Source of the DNA: Lepas anatifera
Taxonomy: Eukaryota; Arthropoda; Thecostraca; Lepadidae
DNA: 64,000 nt
Assembly (NCBI GenBank): GCA_034440635.1
Contig: JAOTON010001948.1
Coordinates: 82,681-146,680, forward strand
Reading direction: 5' to 3'
The translations under genes were made by a program, and so were the position numbers. Shown here piece by piece: positions 32,696 to 45,530 of the stretch. The notes beneath the pieces were generated by a model. The model was given only the letters and a program-made list of their open reading frames with translations, made no database searches and was not told the origin of the DNA. Numbering within the stretch: position 1 is the first letter of the stretch; every line of letters begins with the position of its first letter.

Positions 32696-35600
32696 CAGGG
32701 GCGTCGCCACCGGGGGGCCTGGGGGACCGGGCCCTCCCGCTCTCGGAAAGTGGCGGGGAGGGGCCGGCCCCCGCTTTCTGTCCAGTGCCGCGCCCCGGAT
32801 CGCATGCGCTTCGGGCTCTCCTAGCCACCGCCCAAATAAATTGCCTTGGTCCTGCCAATGTTTGTGTGTGCGCGGAGTGGAAGCTTCGAGTGAACTGCTT
32901 GTATGAAAGTGATTTGGCAGCATACGTGGATTCGAAAGAGGAGTGTTGCGTTTGAGTGGACCACGAGTGTTAAAGGGTGTTTTCTGAGAACATTCTGAGG
33001 TGAGTGCAGGAACAGCTACGGCTAATCTCAGCGTCACCTCTCATATGCAAGCAGTGATGGCAACTCTTCAAAACATCAGACCAATTGAGTTGTTGATCGG
33101 CGCTGCGATTATGCTGCACGCCTTGAATGCTGTCGTGCGTGTCGCCAAACCTGCTCCACCACCATGGGCTCAACGGTCGACCATGCCGGTGACCTTTGAC
33201 CTCGCCGATCGCCCCGGGCTACTGCGTGCGCCCGTACCTGCTCAAGCAACTGTACCTGGGCATCGTGGGAGTGGAAGTGGTGGAGACGCAGCTCGAAATC
33301 GGGGTCGGCGCTGTAGAGTCGACTGGAGTTTTGGGTTTTAGTCTGTATAGAAGCATCAGTCTGTTCTAGTTGCATCTGCGTACAGAGTGCCTGACAACAC
33401 TGTGCGTCAAATTCGTTGTGACTTCGACGATTTAAAATCCCAAATTCAGTTCATGTTACGTTAGCTAGATATCCCCGGTGAACCACGGTCAAAACAGGAG
33501 ACTTTAATCGCTGCCTTTTGAAAGTAAAACGCGATAGCAATTCGGATATAAAAACTTTGTTGGAGGCCTATAATATCGAAGTTGCAAATAATGTCCGTGC
33601 TACATATCGACCAGCCTGTAGTTTATGAGATATCATAGCCACAAATCGTCCTGACCTTGTGAAACGTACCGGTGTCACGAGGTGTCACTTTGGTGGGCCT
33701 CATGATTTCAGTCGTATTCTTTTGGTACATGAAACAAATGTTCGCACCAACCGTGGTTCTAATGTGCATAGACGTGCCATCAATAAGGTAGATGCCACTG
33801 CTTTCAACCAACAGCTTTACATCACCGATTGGTCACTTGTTTTCAATTATGATACTCCGACCGACAAGTGGAATGTTTTTTGCTCTGAACTCATCCACCA
33901 ACTAGATGAAGCAGCACCACTAAGATCCACTCGGTCCCTTCAAACCAATACGCCACGTGTGTCCGCGGAAACACAGTGCCTGTTGCGACAGAGACGCACC
34001 GCTCTCAGTAGCGGTGACCGCGCCGAGTATGCGCGCTTGAACCGCCTCTGCCGAGCTGCCATCCGTGGCGACTGTATGACAGTGTACACCAGAGAGATCA
34101 GTCAGGGACGGCGCGGTGGCTTGTGGCGTGTTCTTCAGCTGGTTACAGGGCGCAAACAAAAGCAGTGTTCTATACCGAGCATCCCAGCTGATGCACTGAA
34201 TGATTATTATGTCTCGATCGGGCCAACTACAGCGGTCAGTGTCCCACCAGCTACTACTGTCGTGCCTACGTTTTTGCCTGGTGTTATGACTTGCTCTTTT
34301 AAAGTTCGACCCATTGACATTCAAACGCTTTGTATAACTTTAGCTTCCATGCGGCCTTCTAAATCCACAGGTGTTGATGGAGTCAGTATTTCTCTGCTTC
34401 AAAAATATTTCTTTGGGATTGGCTTTCCTCTGCTTTATATCATAAATTCTTCTTTGACAACCGGGTCTGTTCCAAAGGATTGGAAACATGCTCTGGTGAC
34501 TCCTATCCCAAAAGGCAGGGTGGCTGCGGAGCCATCTGACACTCGGCCAATATCAATCCTCCCGGCTATTACTAAATTGGTAGAACGTGTCGTGCAAAAG
34601 CAACTCTCTCATTACCTGGAAGCCAACAATTTACTTTCCGATGCACAACACGGCTGTAGAAAACACAATTCTACCGAATCAGCTCTCCACGTGATCACTG
34701 ACGTAGCTCTTCAGGCTCTGCAAGAAGGTAAAATTTAAATCCTGGTCCTCTTGGATCTTTCGAAAAGTTTTGCTGTAGTGCCGCACTCAAAATTACTTCA
34801 TGAACTTAACCTTTACGGTATAGAGACCAGCTGGTTCCGTAGCTACCTTGAGGGCCACACACAGCAAGTTCAGATGCGTAGTATCAAATAAAAAATTCGG
34901 GATAACAACATTGGGGTTTTCCAGGGAGGATCATTATCGTGTTTGATGTACATGCTGTATGCTAACGACCTGAGTTTATGTGTGTCGGCAGCGATGTCAC
35001 AGTCGTGCAGTACGCTGACGACACACAGGTTCTTGTCAGCGGCAAGAAAGGTAATATCCAGCAGGTCTTTACTCGCATCCAGGCTGCTCTGTGCTATCGT
35101 GGAGGCACTTGTTTTCTCCATTGTGCGATACTGTTTACCTATACAGGGCTCGTGTGGAAAAGTCCAGACCCATCGTGTACAGAAAATTATCAACTTCGCA
35201 GCGCGTGTTGTACCGGGCGCCGGCGTTATGATCATGTCTCGGATGCTGTTAAGCAGCGTGGCTGGCTCACTGCCGAACTTCTAATCCAATACCACACTGC
35301 TACCGCTGTGAACCGAACTGTGGTGACGGGACTGCCTGCACACATCAGACAGACTTTTGGACTGCGGGGGAGTGAGGTGCACAGCAATGCCAACAAGCAG
35401 ACTCTCCGCCGATACGCTCTGGTCGGTCGCCGCCGTTTGTGATACAGAGACGTATCTATACTCCACCAAATAGGAATACGACCTGGTGCACCCCACTTTC
35501 GACAAGATCTGAGAGCGGCGCTGATACGCTGTGGTGCTGAATAGGGACGAACGTGCGCTTGATTTCTGGTTGGCAAATGATGCGAAAGTGTCGATCGATA

Positions 35601-35826
35601 TTGAATGTTTATGGCCATGCATGTGTGTATTTTAGGTTGTTATCCCTTTTTACTCTTTATTTACACTTTGACGTGGACAAGTGAAAAGCCCTCTGAAGTG
35701 GATCTTGTTCGAATAAATCTGAATCTGAATTTGAATCTTTTGGCTGGAAATACTATTGAAAATGTCACGTTTGAGTGAACATGGGGCTTCATCACGAGCC
35801 CCAGCCCCCCCCGCTGGCGCCGGCCC
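32696..35826. mobile_element. Possible hAT-like element in the centre of the fold-back structure
   Basis: CAGGGGCGTCGCCACCGGGG at 32696 is a typical hAT-style end. Near 35800 CAGCCCCCCCCGCTGGCGCC resembles its inverse, imperfectly. No matching 8-bp flanks were found (CCACTGAC against CCACCCGT). It encloses a LINE. The call is tentative. Confidence 0.4.
33365..35740 (+). pseudogene. Dead non-LTR retrotransposon (LINE): endonuclease end plus reverse transcriptase
   Basis: Frames in order give the end of an APE-type endonuclease (YRVPDNTV, a GDFN motif at 33497, PHDFSRI in place of the usual SDH), then a reverse transcriptase over 33659-34738 (DTRPISILPAITKLVERVV, LLSDAQHGCRK), then LVLLDLSKSFAVVPHSKLL, and finally YADDTQVLVS near 35008. 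It is stopped in frame at 34736, changes frame near 34900 and 34980, and lacks most of the thumb. The 3' end is a run of GAATCT-type repeats (35711-35737). It resembles the Jockey/CR1 group; the clade is uncertain. Confidence 0.85.
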
Positions 35827-35832
35827 TCCCAC

Positions 35833-36040
35833 CCGTACATGCATTTGCTTACGTATTTTTGCATAGGTACTTTTGCGTACATGCTTTTGTCATACGAATT
35901 TTATACCCCGCGTAAATTCGCTTACGAACTTTTGCGTACGCACTTTTTTCATACGAGTTTTATACCCTGCGTAAATTCACTTACGAACTTTGCGTACGAA
36001 GTTTATCTATACGTACTTTAGCCATACGAACTTCGGTCCG
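35833..36040 (+). repeat. Right arm of the fold-back-like inverted repeat
   Basis: Short units CGTACGCACTTTTT, CATACGAATTTTATACC and GCGTAAATTCGCTTACG are the reverse complement in style of 32140-32640. The arm ends CATACGAACTTCGGTCCG, mirroring the left arm's start. It is about 200 bases against 500 on the left. Confidence 0.75.
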
Positions 36041-36489
36041 TCAATCCTCCGAGTCACCTTTGCCCTGGCAGGATCAAACACTCCCTCTCGATATCGGCTG
36101 CTATGCTAAAATAGCAAAGAGACGCGAATGCTTGTGGAGGGCTCATAGAAATCCACCAAGAAACTGCAGCTGTTACTTTTTGGCTGAGGTCCATATTGAG
36201 GTCATGACGGGTCAAAGAAGGTGACAGGTACGAGAAAAGTTTCTGGGCTCCAGAATCTGACGGAGATGAACACATTTTTAGGTACCATTCGCTTTCTCTC
36301 ATTACGGCGAACCGAATGCTGTATGATTTGACTGTATGAGGTCAAAGAATAAAAATGCAATGCCGTAAAGTCAGGTCACGGTGTGCAGTTTTTGGTCCCG
36401 GCAGACAAAAATGCGAGGGGGTGTTCAACCACCCTCCCCACCGGGGCAATAGTTAGGGGATCACACAGGCCCATGAACTGCACAAGGAA

Positions 36490-36600
36490 CAGGGGCGGAT
36501 CCAAGGGGGCCCCTGAAATTCATCTCGCAGGCCTCCACAGTTGTTCTCGGGCCCCTACCTCGGAGGTCCCACGAGCCCCGCGACGGAAGCCTCGCTTCCA
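36490..36600. mobile_element. Isolated hAT-style end
   Basis: CAGGGGCGGATCCAAGGGGG followed by GGCCCC-rich sequence resembles the ends at 13740 and 29379. I found no partner end or 8-bp duplication, so this may be a decayed fragment. Confidence 0.4.
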
Positions 36601-36714
36601 CACTGTGTGATGGCAGCTGACGCGCTCCAGTCAACCAGATTACCCTCTAAGGAAATGTTCGCTTGTAAGGCGAGGTTGACAAAAAATTAAACATTTTGAC
36701 ACCAGGAAAGAAGA

Positions 36715-37925
36715 TAATTTGTATTTGTATTTGCGTAAACACCAACAGGATGTATCCCAATTACAGGTGCAGTCAAGTGGTAAAAAAGGTAAATAAGTTA
36801 TATAAGCGTAGTAGCACGAACAATACATCATTAAACGACGGTCTAAACATCTAAACATCTGTAAAAGTATAAAAACGGGTCATATACATGCCTACAGGCC
36901 TAACAAAAGACATTTCCACGGTCACAGAGCGCACTCATTGTAATCACACAAATGGCCTTAGGCTATTCGCGAATTGTCTGGCCACCGATTTGAAGGTGAA
37001 ATGCGTTGAGTCAAAAAAATCAACATCTCTGCTGGAGTTGAGAAAATCATTAGTGAGCACCGGAATGCATCCTGCAGAATAAAGACCTCTTTACAGTGTT
37101 CACTCTGGCGTATGGAACATTCCACAGCCTCTGTACTCGCGATACACGCCCCTGCACTAATAGGCCGAAATATCCCATCACATGGGGACAGTCAAGACAT
37201 CCAGAGAAAATGTTATGCAAATAAAGCAAGTCATATTGCGCGAGTCTCGAACGAATTGAAGGAAGCTTAAAATTTAGTAAAAGCGTGTTATAGTCAGTGA
37301 CTGCGATTGGTCTGTCCGACTTCACGGCGAACCACATAAGGAACTTATGCTGAATCTGTTCCAGGCGTTTCAGGTTGGTGACAGCTGTGCCAGCCCACAC
37401 TACACAACCATATTCCAATATCGACCGGACATGAGCAAAGTACGCACTTGTGACTGACTGGCATCTCAGTCTACCGCCGTGCCGACATTGTGGGATTTGC
37501 ATGCTTCTTATAAGAAGCCCCAACATGCAGTTTGCTCGTGCTACTACTGAGTCAATATGATTTGAGAATGTAAGTTTTGTGTCAAGTAGGACGCCCAGGT
37601 CCCGAGTCTCCGTGCGGCGCTCCAAAATTGAATGATCCAATGAATATCCGGCCAAAATGGGGGAATTTCGAAGGGTGAACGTTATTACATGACATTTTGA
37701 AGGATTCATTTTCAAAAGCCAGGATTTCGACCACGCGGAGAGTCGTTCCAGGTCCGCTTGCAGGTCATCTGCGTCGGCTGAACATTTTATGCGATTAAAA
37801 ATCTTGACGTCATCAGCGTACATGACGCATTGCGTCGGTATGCAGTGTGGTAGGTCTGCAGTAAAACATATAAAAAGTAAAGGGCCACAGACACTGCCTT
37901 CCGGCACCCCTGAAAGGACAAACCC
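36715..37925 (-). pseudogene. 5'-truncated LINE reverse transcriptase, minus strand
   Basis: A 285-residue open frame (37907 to 37050) begins in the GVPEGSVCGPLLFI motif and contains the catalytic YADDVKIF, then TRDLGVLLDTKLTFSNHID and the thumb region LEYGCVVWAG. All reverse-transcriptase parts before GVPEGS and the endonuclease are missing, as after 5' truncation. The 3' end on this strand is a CAAATACAAATACAAATT tail near 36715. Jockey/CR1-like; different in sequence from the LINEs at 33.4 and 54.6 kb. Confidence 0.85.
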
Positions 37926-39758
37926 CTAAACCCTAACAATCGTCTCGGGGGCCCACTGCTGCAGGGGAAAATAATACTTGGGCAAGGCACGAAGTCTTAC
38001 GCAGTGGGCTTTCAGACAATTATCAATTTTCCGCCATGTGCCATACTAGAAAATTTACTCAGCGTAAGAAACCCGTGGAATTTTTTCACATTTTCGTAAA
38101 TATCAAGTAAATACACTTTGGTTATCATGTTTTATTTTTTTCTTGAAAAGTCTGTAATACTTTCCACAAAACCATTCCCGAATCAAATAACATTTTCATC
38201 AATCCTTAACACTGTTTGAAGTTACCTACGATTTCAATGTAGGGGCATGCCACACAAATCGACAAGACGATAACACCCTCATGTCTCAGATTTCGGTGTA
38301 TTTTTGGCAGGGGGGCTATTGATGGAGATGATGATGATTTTCGTATTAATTTTCCTCCCTGACTTACGGTTTGAAAATTATAGCCTCACGCATTTTGACC
38401 ATACCCACTTGCATGTCTTTTTGAAATACGAAATTTTACCTGTATGCTTCTACAAATGCCGTAAAAACTTGATCTAGGTATCTTAAGGACGAATCTCTCC
38501 CTTTAATACAAATTTAAAACATAAAATCAAAATAAAAAAAAAAAAAAAAAAAATAAAAAAAAAAAAAATTTTTTTTTTTTTTTTACGAATGCTGGCTTAT
38601 TAGAAATATGATTCAAAAAATTAAATTTTAAAGATATACATTCTTTAATTTTTCAAAATCTATAAAACGATTTTCCTACGAATTACTTTTAACTTTTTGA
38701 GGCTCACATTACTCTTTATACTTTTTTCTATAAAATTCAGTAATAAAAGGAGTGGAGACTGTAACAGAAAGCGAGATCTGAGCTCCCATACGTCCCGATC
38801 CCTACTTCTGTGAGGTTCGTGCACCAGCGCGGCCCGCCGTCGCTGCAACTATCAAACAACTCTGGTCACGAAAAAGGTGTCAATGGTGGAATTGGTCGGA
38901 TATGAGGGTAAGGATGTATTAAATTGTTATCAATGTCCCATTCCTTAACACCCGCACTGGAGAGGCTTCCGACACTTACGGGTACTGGAGGGGGGACTGG
39001 TAGGCCCCCTGAGCTCTCGGAAACTAGGAGGCTTAGAAAAACTCCGGTTGGGGATTGGGTGGGAACTATTGAAATATATATTGTGCCTGATCTTAATTGA
39101 CCTAGGTCAGTATCGTCAAGTTCAAACGAGGTCATAAAGGTCAAGTATTAGCCGTGCTGGGTATTCATCCGGAAATGCCGTGATTAAGCTCAAAGAAGTC
39201 CAGAATGCACTAAAAACAGAGGAAGGTCATAGTGAGAACGTCCCCAAGAATTGTAAACCTAATTTTTGGGGTTAAGGTCATTCAAGGTCATAGACCTAAG
39301 ACGTCACAATATGACATATTCCCCTTATTTACACAATGACTAGAACCATAGCAACCGTTGGACGGGAAATGAGCATTGACCTTCACCCATAACATTTTAA
39401 TTTGGCCTGTGACCTTGACATTTACACTGATTTATCTTAACTATGACGTAGCATACTACACGTCGTACTGGGTAACGCCATCCGACCGGAAGCACCGGAC
39501 CAATGACTTTGAGAATGCTGGTATGGCCTTGAAATGTGACCTTGACCTTCATGAGGGGTGATATTGACATATAATCTCGTTTTATATGGCGCTATAACGT
39601 TGCCAGTTGGTCTTTGATCCACGCGAACTGGTGCAACCGCGCGATTGCAGCGATCTCAAAATAAAGGGTTAAACTTTGAAAGCCTATAATTACAAAACTG
39701 AGGCCGATTTTCAAGGTTATTTAACCAATCGACGTGCCATTGAATATTATCAAAAGTA
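37926..39758. other. Non-coding stretch with an A/T tract and AGGTCA-rich patch
   Basis: 38535-38584 is an A-rich run turning into T16. 39100-39550 holds many AAGGTCA or TGACCTT words, including a direct repeat AGGTCATTCAAGGTCA near 39277. No ORF with a recognisable domain. The site CTCTCCCTTTAA near 38494 resembles one end of the TTAA element at 3445. Confidence 0.5.
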
Positions 39759-39766
39759 GCGAAATA

Positions 39767-40813
39767 CAGCGGCGGCGCTGCCATAGAGGCACATTAGGCA
39801 CTGCCTAGCCACTTTTAAATGTCGAAGTAGTTATGTATTTTATGTGGAATAAATATAAATTAACTAGATGTTTAAGTTACAGCGAATATTCCTTTTTCGG
39901 ATCACTGGGTCAAAGAGCCGATACTATGCACCTCTGAAAATCCACGTTCGCAGCTCTTACCGTCAACAAGTGTGATCTTAGGCACTTCGCGATTTCGCTG
40001 AATCTGCCTAACACCGTGGCAAACCTAACGTGTGCTTTTTGATTGACATCTCTAATACCTAAATTGTTAATGTAATGGAGCATTGTAATACAACTAAAAA
40101 AGTATAAATTCATTTTTTTCATGGTTAATGCGTTCATAATATATTAATTTAAGTTCTAACTCACAATCTCTTTACCTCATTCATTCAGACGCGAGTTAAA
40201 TCAGCCTGCTAGGCTTGCCTAACAAGCTAGCACGTGCGATGCCGCGTCTTAGGACCTTTAATACAGCCGATTCGTTTATTGACAGTCTTGTATGCGCGGA
40301 TGTTTAGTCTTCTCTGGTGCGGGACAGTTGTTTGGCAATTATGAGCAAGATATTTAATTTGTGAAACCCCTATGAAGAATGTGAGTCATGGCACGGCACA
40401 ACATCTGGAGGATAAAATTTAAAAAAATTCGTTCACAAATCGATCGTACAGCGAGAAATTGGACGTCATAAACAATGAAGTGCCGAAGCTGTCCTTGAAA
40501 TGGGAAGCTCTCGTGAGAACGTTGTCCTTCCCGGCTTACATACCTACCTATCTATCCTTCTTGAATTTTGCCTTGTACCTTCATATACTGCCGCATAACC
40601 GTTTCCACAATCCACCAACGTGTTTTTTTCAATTTGTATGATATTAAACATTTTGACATACATATCATTTTTGCTCATCGACATGAGCTTGTCCCCTCTC
40701 CAGCCGACCTGCTGTAATCGGCCCTGTCTAATATCAGGTAAAAAGCCAGGGCAACGTCCTTACCTCTAAGCCAATCGTGCCCAGGCTGTCATAATGTTCA
40801 AGCGCCGCCACTG
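39767..40813. mobile_element. hAT element with perfect 8-bp target duplication GCGAAATA
   Basis: Ends CAGCGGCGGCGCTGCC and, inverted, CAGTGGCGGCGCTTGA. GCGAAATA lies on both sides (39759-39766, 40814-40821). The 1,047-base interior shows no transposase. It sits 90 bases upstream of the exon at 40900, so probably in the intron of that gene. Confidence 0.92.
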
Positions 40814-40899
40814 GCGAAATAACGTTTTTTTTTGGCCACGAAAGGTTATCCGGCCACCCAGAATAAAAGTAGGTGAGGGCCTCCTAGGCTCCGCTCCAG

Positions 40900-43800
40900 G
40901 GTGCTTTTTTACACGCGCTGGTATGAGGCCCCGGGCCACCTTTACTGGCAGGAGGGTTACCCATCCCCTTACGATCTCAGCAAACATGCTTGGAAGGGGA
41001 CACGGAAAGCAGTGTTCCATTGCTTGCCTCGATCTCTACCCAAAATGCTTCAACAAAAAGTACTCAAATTAGCTACTGAGCTCAGAAAACGCTTCAATAA
41101 GGCAGTCGCGAGAAAACGAACATTGAAGATTCGCAAGTTCGTACCGGTTAATTCGAAGACCGTTATTGTCCATGAGCTCTCGACAGGGGCGCAGCCAGAG
41201 CTTAGGTATGGGGGCACACCAACTTTGAGGGGCACCCCAAAAGGGCACTTTTAACGTAACCTAAAAAAACTTGCTATATCTTTGTTTATATCATTTTTGG
41301 GCATCTTTGGTTCAATGAAAATGCAAATAAATCATTGACGGAGAAGGAAAACGCCATTAAAACCGAAAAAAGAAAAAAAATCAAAATGCCATGGAAGTAG
41401 CCAAAACACGACTGTTTTGGATAGATTTAAGGACAAATCAGCCAACTCATGCAAGTACTTAACATCAGAGAAATCAGCGGAGCATGTGACATCTGTTACA
41501 ATGTGCAGGCTAAGGCATATTGGAGTCAAAAATTCCTTTGTTATGCCCACTGGTTTTGTCATGACGAGTGAGCCCTGGCTGAACGCGGATAAGTTCCTTG
41601 CCTCCCACAATCGCCGTGGGACGAGGAGTGGCATAGTGCCTTTGGAAGAACACATTTTTACTGCCGGAAAAATTTGGGAGATACCTTTTGAACGCGTTTA
41701 TTAAGTTCCATATTCTCAAGGATCGGTCCCAGTTAAGAGTAAATAAAAGGTGAACAGGCCGGTGGTTTGGATGGGGAGGGTGTGACAGGGTTGAAAATTG
41801 TGAAAACTAGTTCTTCATTTAAATTAATAAGTAGAATCCTGGTTTAGGGGACTGTGCTCTGAGCTCAGGGGCACATGCCCTTTTATCATTTCTTCCCAGA
41901 ATCCACCAGCATAATAAGCAATTTATATAACCAGGGGTGCCTAGGTATCACAAGCCGTTTTAGAGATTCCTCATTCCTCGTTAGCTCCGTTTTACAAGGG
42001 GAACTTCCATTGTATTCTTATTCCCCATCTATTCAAGACCACCTTTGGGGCCCCCAAGTGTGGATCAGAGGCCTCCAGAGCAGCTTCCCCCATCCCCCCA
42101 GTTGTGCCTCCAGGGACTAGACTAGCTCAGTGACCCCGCCCCGAGATGATGGGAGTTGGCCTTGTGTTCTTATTATCTGTCTATTCAAGACCACCTCAGG
42201 GGCCCCTGATGTAGATCAGAGCCACAGAGCTGATCATGCTTTACCCAGGGACCAGACTATCTCATTGATCCCAGAGATGAGGTCATCAGACTAGCTCAAT
42301 GGGCCACAGATAGGCTCATAGGGCCTTAAACCAGTTCAAGAAGCCCCAGAACCGTTTAAGGCGCCAGATCACCTCAGGGGGGCCTCAAGCCAACTTAAGG
42401 GGCTCTCACAAACTCAGCGCCCAGACCAGCTCAGGGTACCCTCAGAACCTAGATCCGCTCTTGGGCCCCAGATCAGCTCTTGGGGCCCCAGATCAGTTCA
42501 GGGGCCTCAAGTCAGGTCAGGGGGCAAGATCAAGTCAGGGCCACTAAATCAGCTCAGGAATCCCTCACCAGCTCGGGGCCCAAGCAGTTCAAAAGTCCCA
42601 GAGCTGCTCAGGGGACACCAGATCGGCCCATAGGGCCCCAGACAGCCTCGGGGACAAACAATCAGATCAGTGATCTCCGACCAGCTCGGGGTCCAGATCA
42701 GCTCGAGAATACCAGATCAAGTCAGGAGGCACTTAATCAGCTCAGGAGCCCCATACCATCTCAGGGGGCCCTCACCAGCCAATGTGGGCCCAGCTCAGCT
42801 CAGGGCCTGGGAGCTGCTCAGGAAATCACGTAATCAACCCAGGAGGCCCGAGTCAGCTTAAAGGGCACCATATTAGCCATGGGGCACCAGACTAGCTCAG
42901 AGGGAATAAGATGGGCTCAGGAGACACACTGATGACTCAGCAGGCACCAGATCGACTCAGTGGGCATTAGTTAAGTTCAGGAGGCAGTATATCTGCTCAG
43001 GGTGCACCAGATCGATCAGCGCAGGGGGCAAGTTCAAGTCAGGGGCACTAAATCAGCTCAGGGATCCCTCAACAGCTCGGGGCCCAATCAGTTCAAAAGC
43101 CCCAGAGCTGCTCAGGGGACACCAGATGCCCATAGGGCACCAGATCAGCTTCAGGGACAAACAATCAGATCAGTGGTCCCCGACCAGCTCGGGAATACCA
43201 GATCAAGTCAGGAGGCACTTAATCAGCTAAGGAGCCCCATACCATCCCAGGGGCCCTCATCAGCTCTGTGGGCCCAGCTCAGCTCAGGGCTTTAGAGCTG
43301 CTCATGAAAACACGTAAAGAGGCCCAGTTCAGCTTAAAGGGCACCGGATTAGCTCAGGGGCACCAGACTAGCTCAGAGGGCATCAGATGGGCTCAGGAGG
43401 CACCAGATCGACTCAGGGGCATTAGTGCAGCTCAGGTGGCACCAGATCCATCCGCTCGTGGGCCAGATCAGCTCCCAGCCCCCAGACTATGGCAGGAGCC
43501 TAAATCAGCTCAGGGAGCAACATAACAGCTCAGGGTCACAAGGTGGGCTCAGGGCCCACCAAACCAGCTCAGGGGGCACCAGGCCATCTAAGGAGACATC
43601 AATAATAAGCTGAGGGAGCACCTAATCAGCTGAAGAGGAGAAATAATCAACTTGGGGAGGCATGAGATCAGATCGGGGACCCGAACCAGCTCAAGGGGCA
43701 CTAAATCGGCTATTAGGGCACCAAGCAAGCTCGAATGCATTATACTAACTCAGAGGGCATTATATAGGTTCAGGAGGCACAATTATTTGCTCAGTGGGGC

Positions 43801-45327
43801 ACTCGATTGTCTCAGGGGCATCAGATCAGATTAGAGGGCAAGTAATCATCTCAAGGGGCCAAGACCAGCTGAGAGGCCACGAGATGAGCTCAAGGAGCAC
43901 CAGATTAGCGTCACCCGTACGATTATTGGCGACTATGAGGCGTTAGGTGGACACATACTAGGTGCCCATATTCTTCCCGGGTGCTTGGAAAGGCGACAGA
44001 ATGCCCTAGCTGACCGAAGAAGGTATTAAGTTGTCCAACAATAGTTTCAATCGGTACATGCGGTCCGGTTACATCTAGGTTCAACGGCGTAGGGCACTAA
44101 ATTTCGAGCGGCACGGCCCAAACTGGGTACACCACCTGGCTATCAAAAGGGTACCCCAGCAGTGATGGGAGGCACGTGCCCCATGTGCCCCCCTGGACAG
44201 TAGATCAACTCCGGGAGGCATTAAATAAGCCCAGGGGGCCCGGATCAGCTCAAGGGGCACTAAAACAGCTAAAAGGACACCAGGCAAGCTCGGAGGCATC
44301 AAACTAACTCAGAGAGTATTATATAGGTTCAGAAGGCACACTTATTTTCTCAGGGGGCACCAGATTGACTACGAGGGCACCAGATCAGCTCAGAGGGCAC
44401 ATGATCAGCTTCAGGGGGCACCAGATGAGCTCCGCCCGTACGATTATTGGCGACGATGAGGCATTATCTGGAAATGGATTACGTGCCTATACTCTTCCCG
44501 GATGCTTGGAAAGGCGACAGAATGCCCTAGCTGACCAAAAAGGCACTTAATTGTCAAACAATAGTTGAAATCGCTAAATGCAGTCTAGTTCCATCTAGGT
44601 TCAACGACGTAGGGCACTAAATTTCGAGCGGCGCGGCCAAAAGGGGGGTACACGACCTGGCAATCAAAAGGGCACCCGGCACTGATGGGGGCACGTGCCC
44701 CCTGTGCCCCCTGGACAGTAGATAAACTCCGAGAGGCATTAAATAAGTTCGGGGGCCCGGATCAGCTCAAGGGGCACTAAAACAGCTAATAGGGCACCAG
44801 GCAAGCTCGGAGGCATCAAACTAACTCAGAGAGCATTATATAGGTTCAGAATGCACAATTATTTTCTCAGGGGGGCACCAGATTGACTACGAGGGCATCA
44901 GATCAGCTCAGAGGGCACATGATCAGCTCCAGGGGCCAAGACCAGCGCTCAGGGGGCACCAGATGAGCTTAAGGGGCACCAGATTAGCTCCGCCCGTACG
45001 ATTATTGGCGACGATGAGGCATTATCTGGAAACGGATTACGTGCCTATACTCTTCCCGGGTGCTTGGAAAGGCGACAGAATGCCCTAGCTGACCAAAAAG
45101 GCACTTAATTGTCAAACAACAGCTTAAATCGCTAAATGCAGTCTAGTTCCATCTAGGCTCAACGGCGTAGGGCACTAAATTTCGAACGGCACGGCCCAAA
45201 GAGGGTACACCACCTGGCAATCAAAAGGGCACCCCGGCACCGATGGGGGGCACGTGCCCCGTGCCCCCCCTGGCTGCGCCCCTGGCTCTCGAATGATGAG
45301 GGACAGAGGGTTCGAGTTTCAAATTGA
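40900..45327 (+). CDS. Terminal coding exon of an unidentified gene, split by a hAT insertion
   Basis: After the acceptor CGCTCCAG the frame from 40901 reads FYTRWYEAPGHLYWQEGYPS and continues with a lysine/arginine-rich segment (LRKRFNKAVARKRTLKIRKF) to VIVHELS at 41183. There the 4.1 kb element begins. Past it, dropping one copy of the 8-bp duplication, the frame continues NDEGQRVRVSN to TGA at 45325-45327, with AATAAA at 45391. The original exon thus had about 106 codons. With the insert the frame reads some 24 foreign codons to a stop at 41252-41254. I do not recognise the family; upstream exons were not found. Conserved-looking composition, an acceptor and a polyadenylation signal support it. 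Confidence 0.65.
41184..45284 (+). mobile_element. Large non-autonomous hAT element, copy 2, target duplication GCTCTCGA
   Basis: Ends CAGGGGCGCAGCCA and TGGCTGCGCCCCTG are exact inverted repeats. GCTCTCGA flanks both (41176-41183, 45285-45292). It matches copy 1 (17493-24070) along its length, without the nested hAT and SINE, and carries the same degenerate minisatellite and three 3' modules. No transposase. It interrupts a coding exon. Confidence 0.94.
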
Positions 45328-45530
45328 ATCTGTGAAGTTCAATGGCACCATGTGATGGAGTCGTTCTTCCGATCCGTGGGTCAGATCTTAAATAAAACAG
45401 CATGTCTCGATCTTTTATGTCCGAAAAGCAGTTGTCGACATGGACGCCATGTGGGCTTTTGTTTGTGATGTGTGCTTTCTAATATAAATGGAACTGGGAT
45501 ACACGCAACTTTTTTAGGGTATGGGTAAAT

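Noticed and set aside
33000..33341. Possible gene with a hydrophobic segment (ELLIGAAIMLHALNAVV)
   Set aside because: It lies in the centre of the fold-back region. The likely coding frame changes near 33200 without a splice site, and no family is recognisable.
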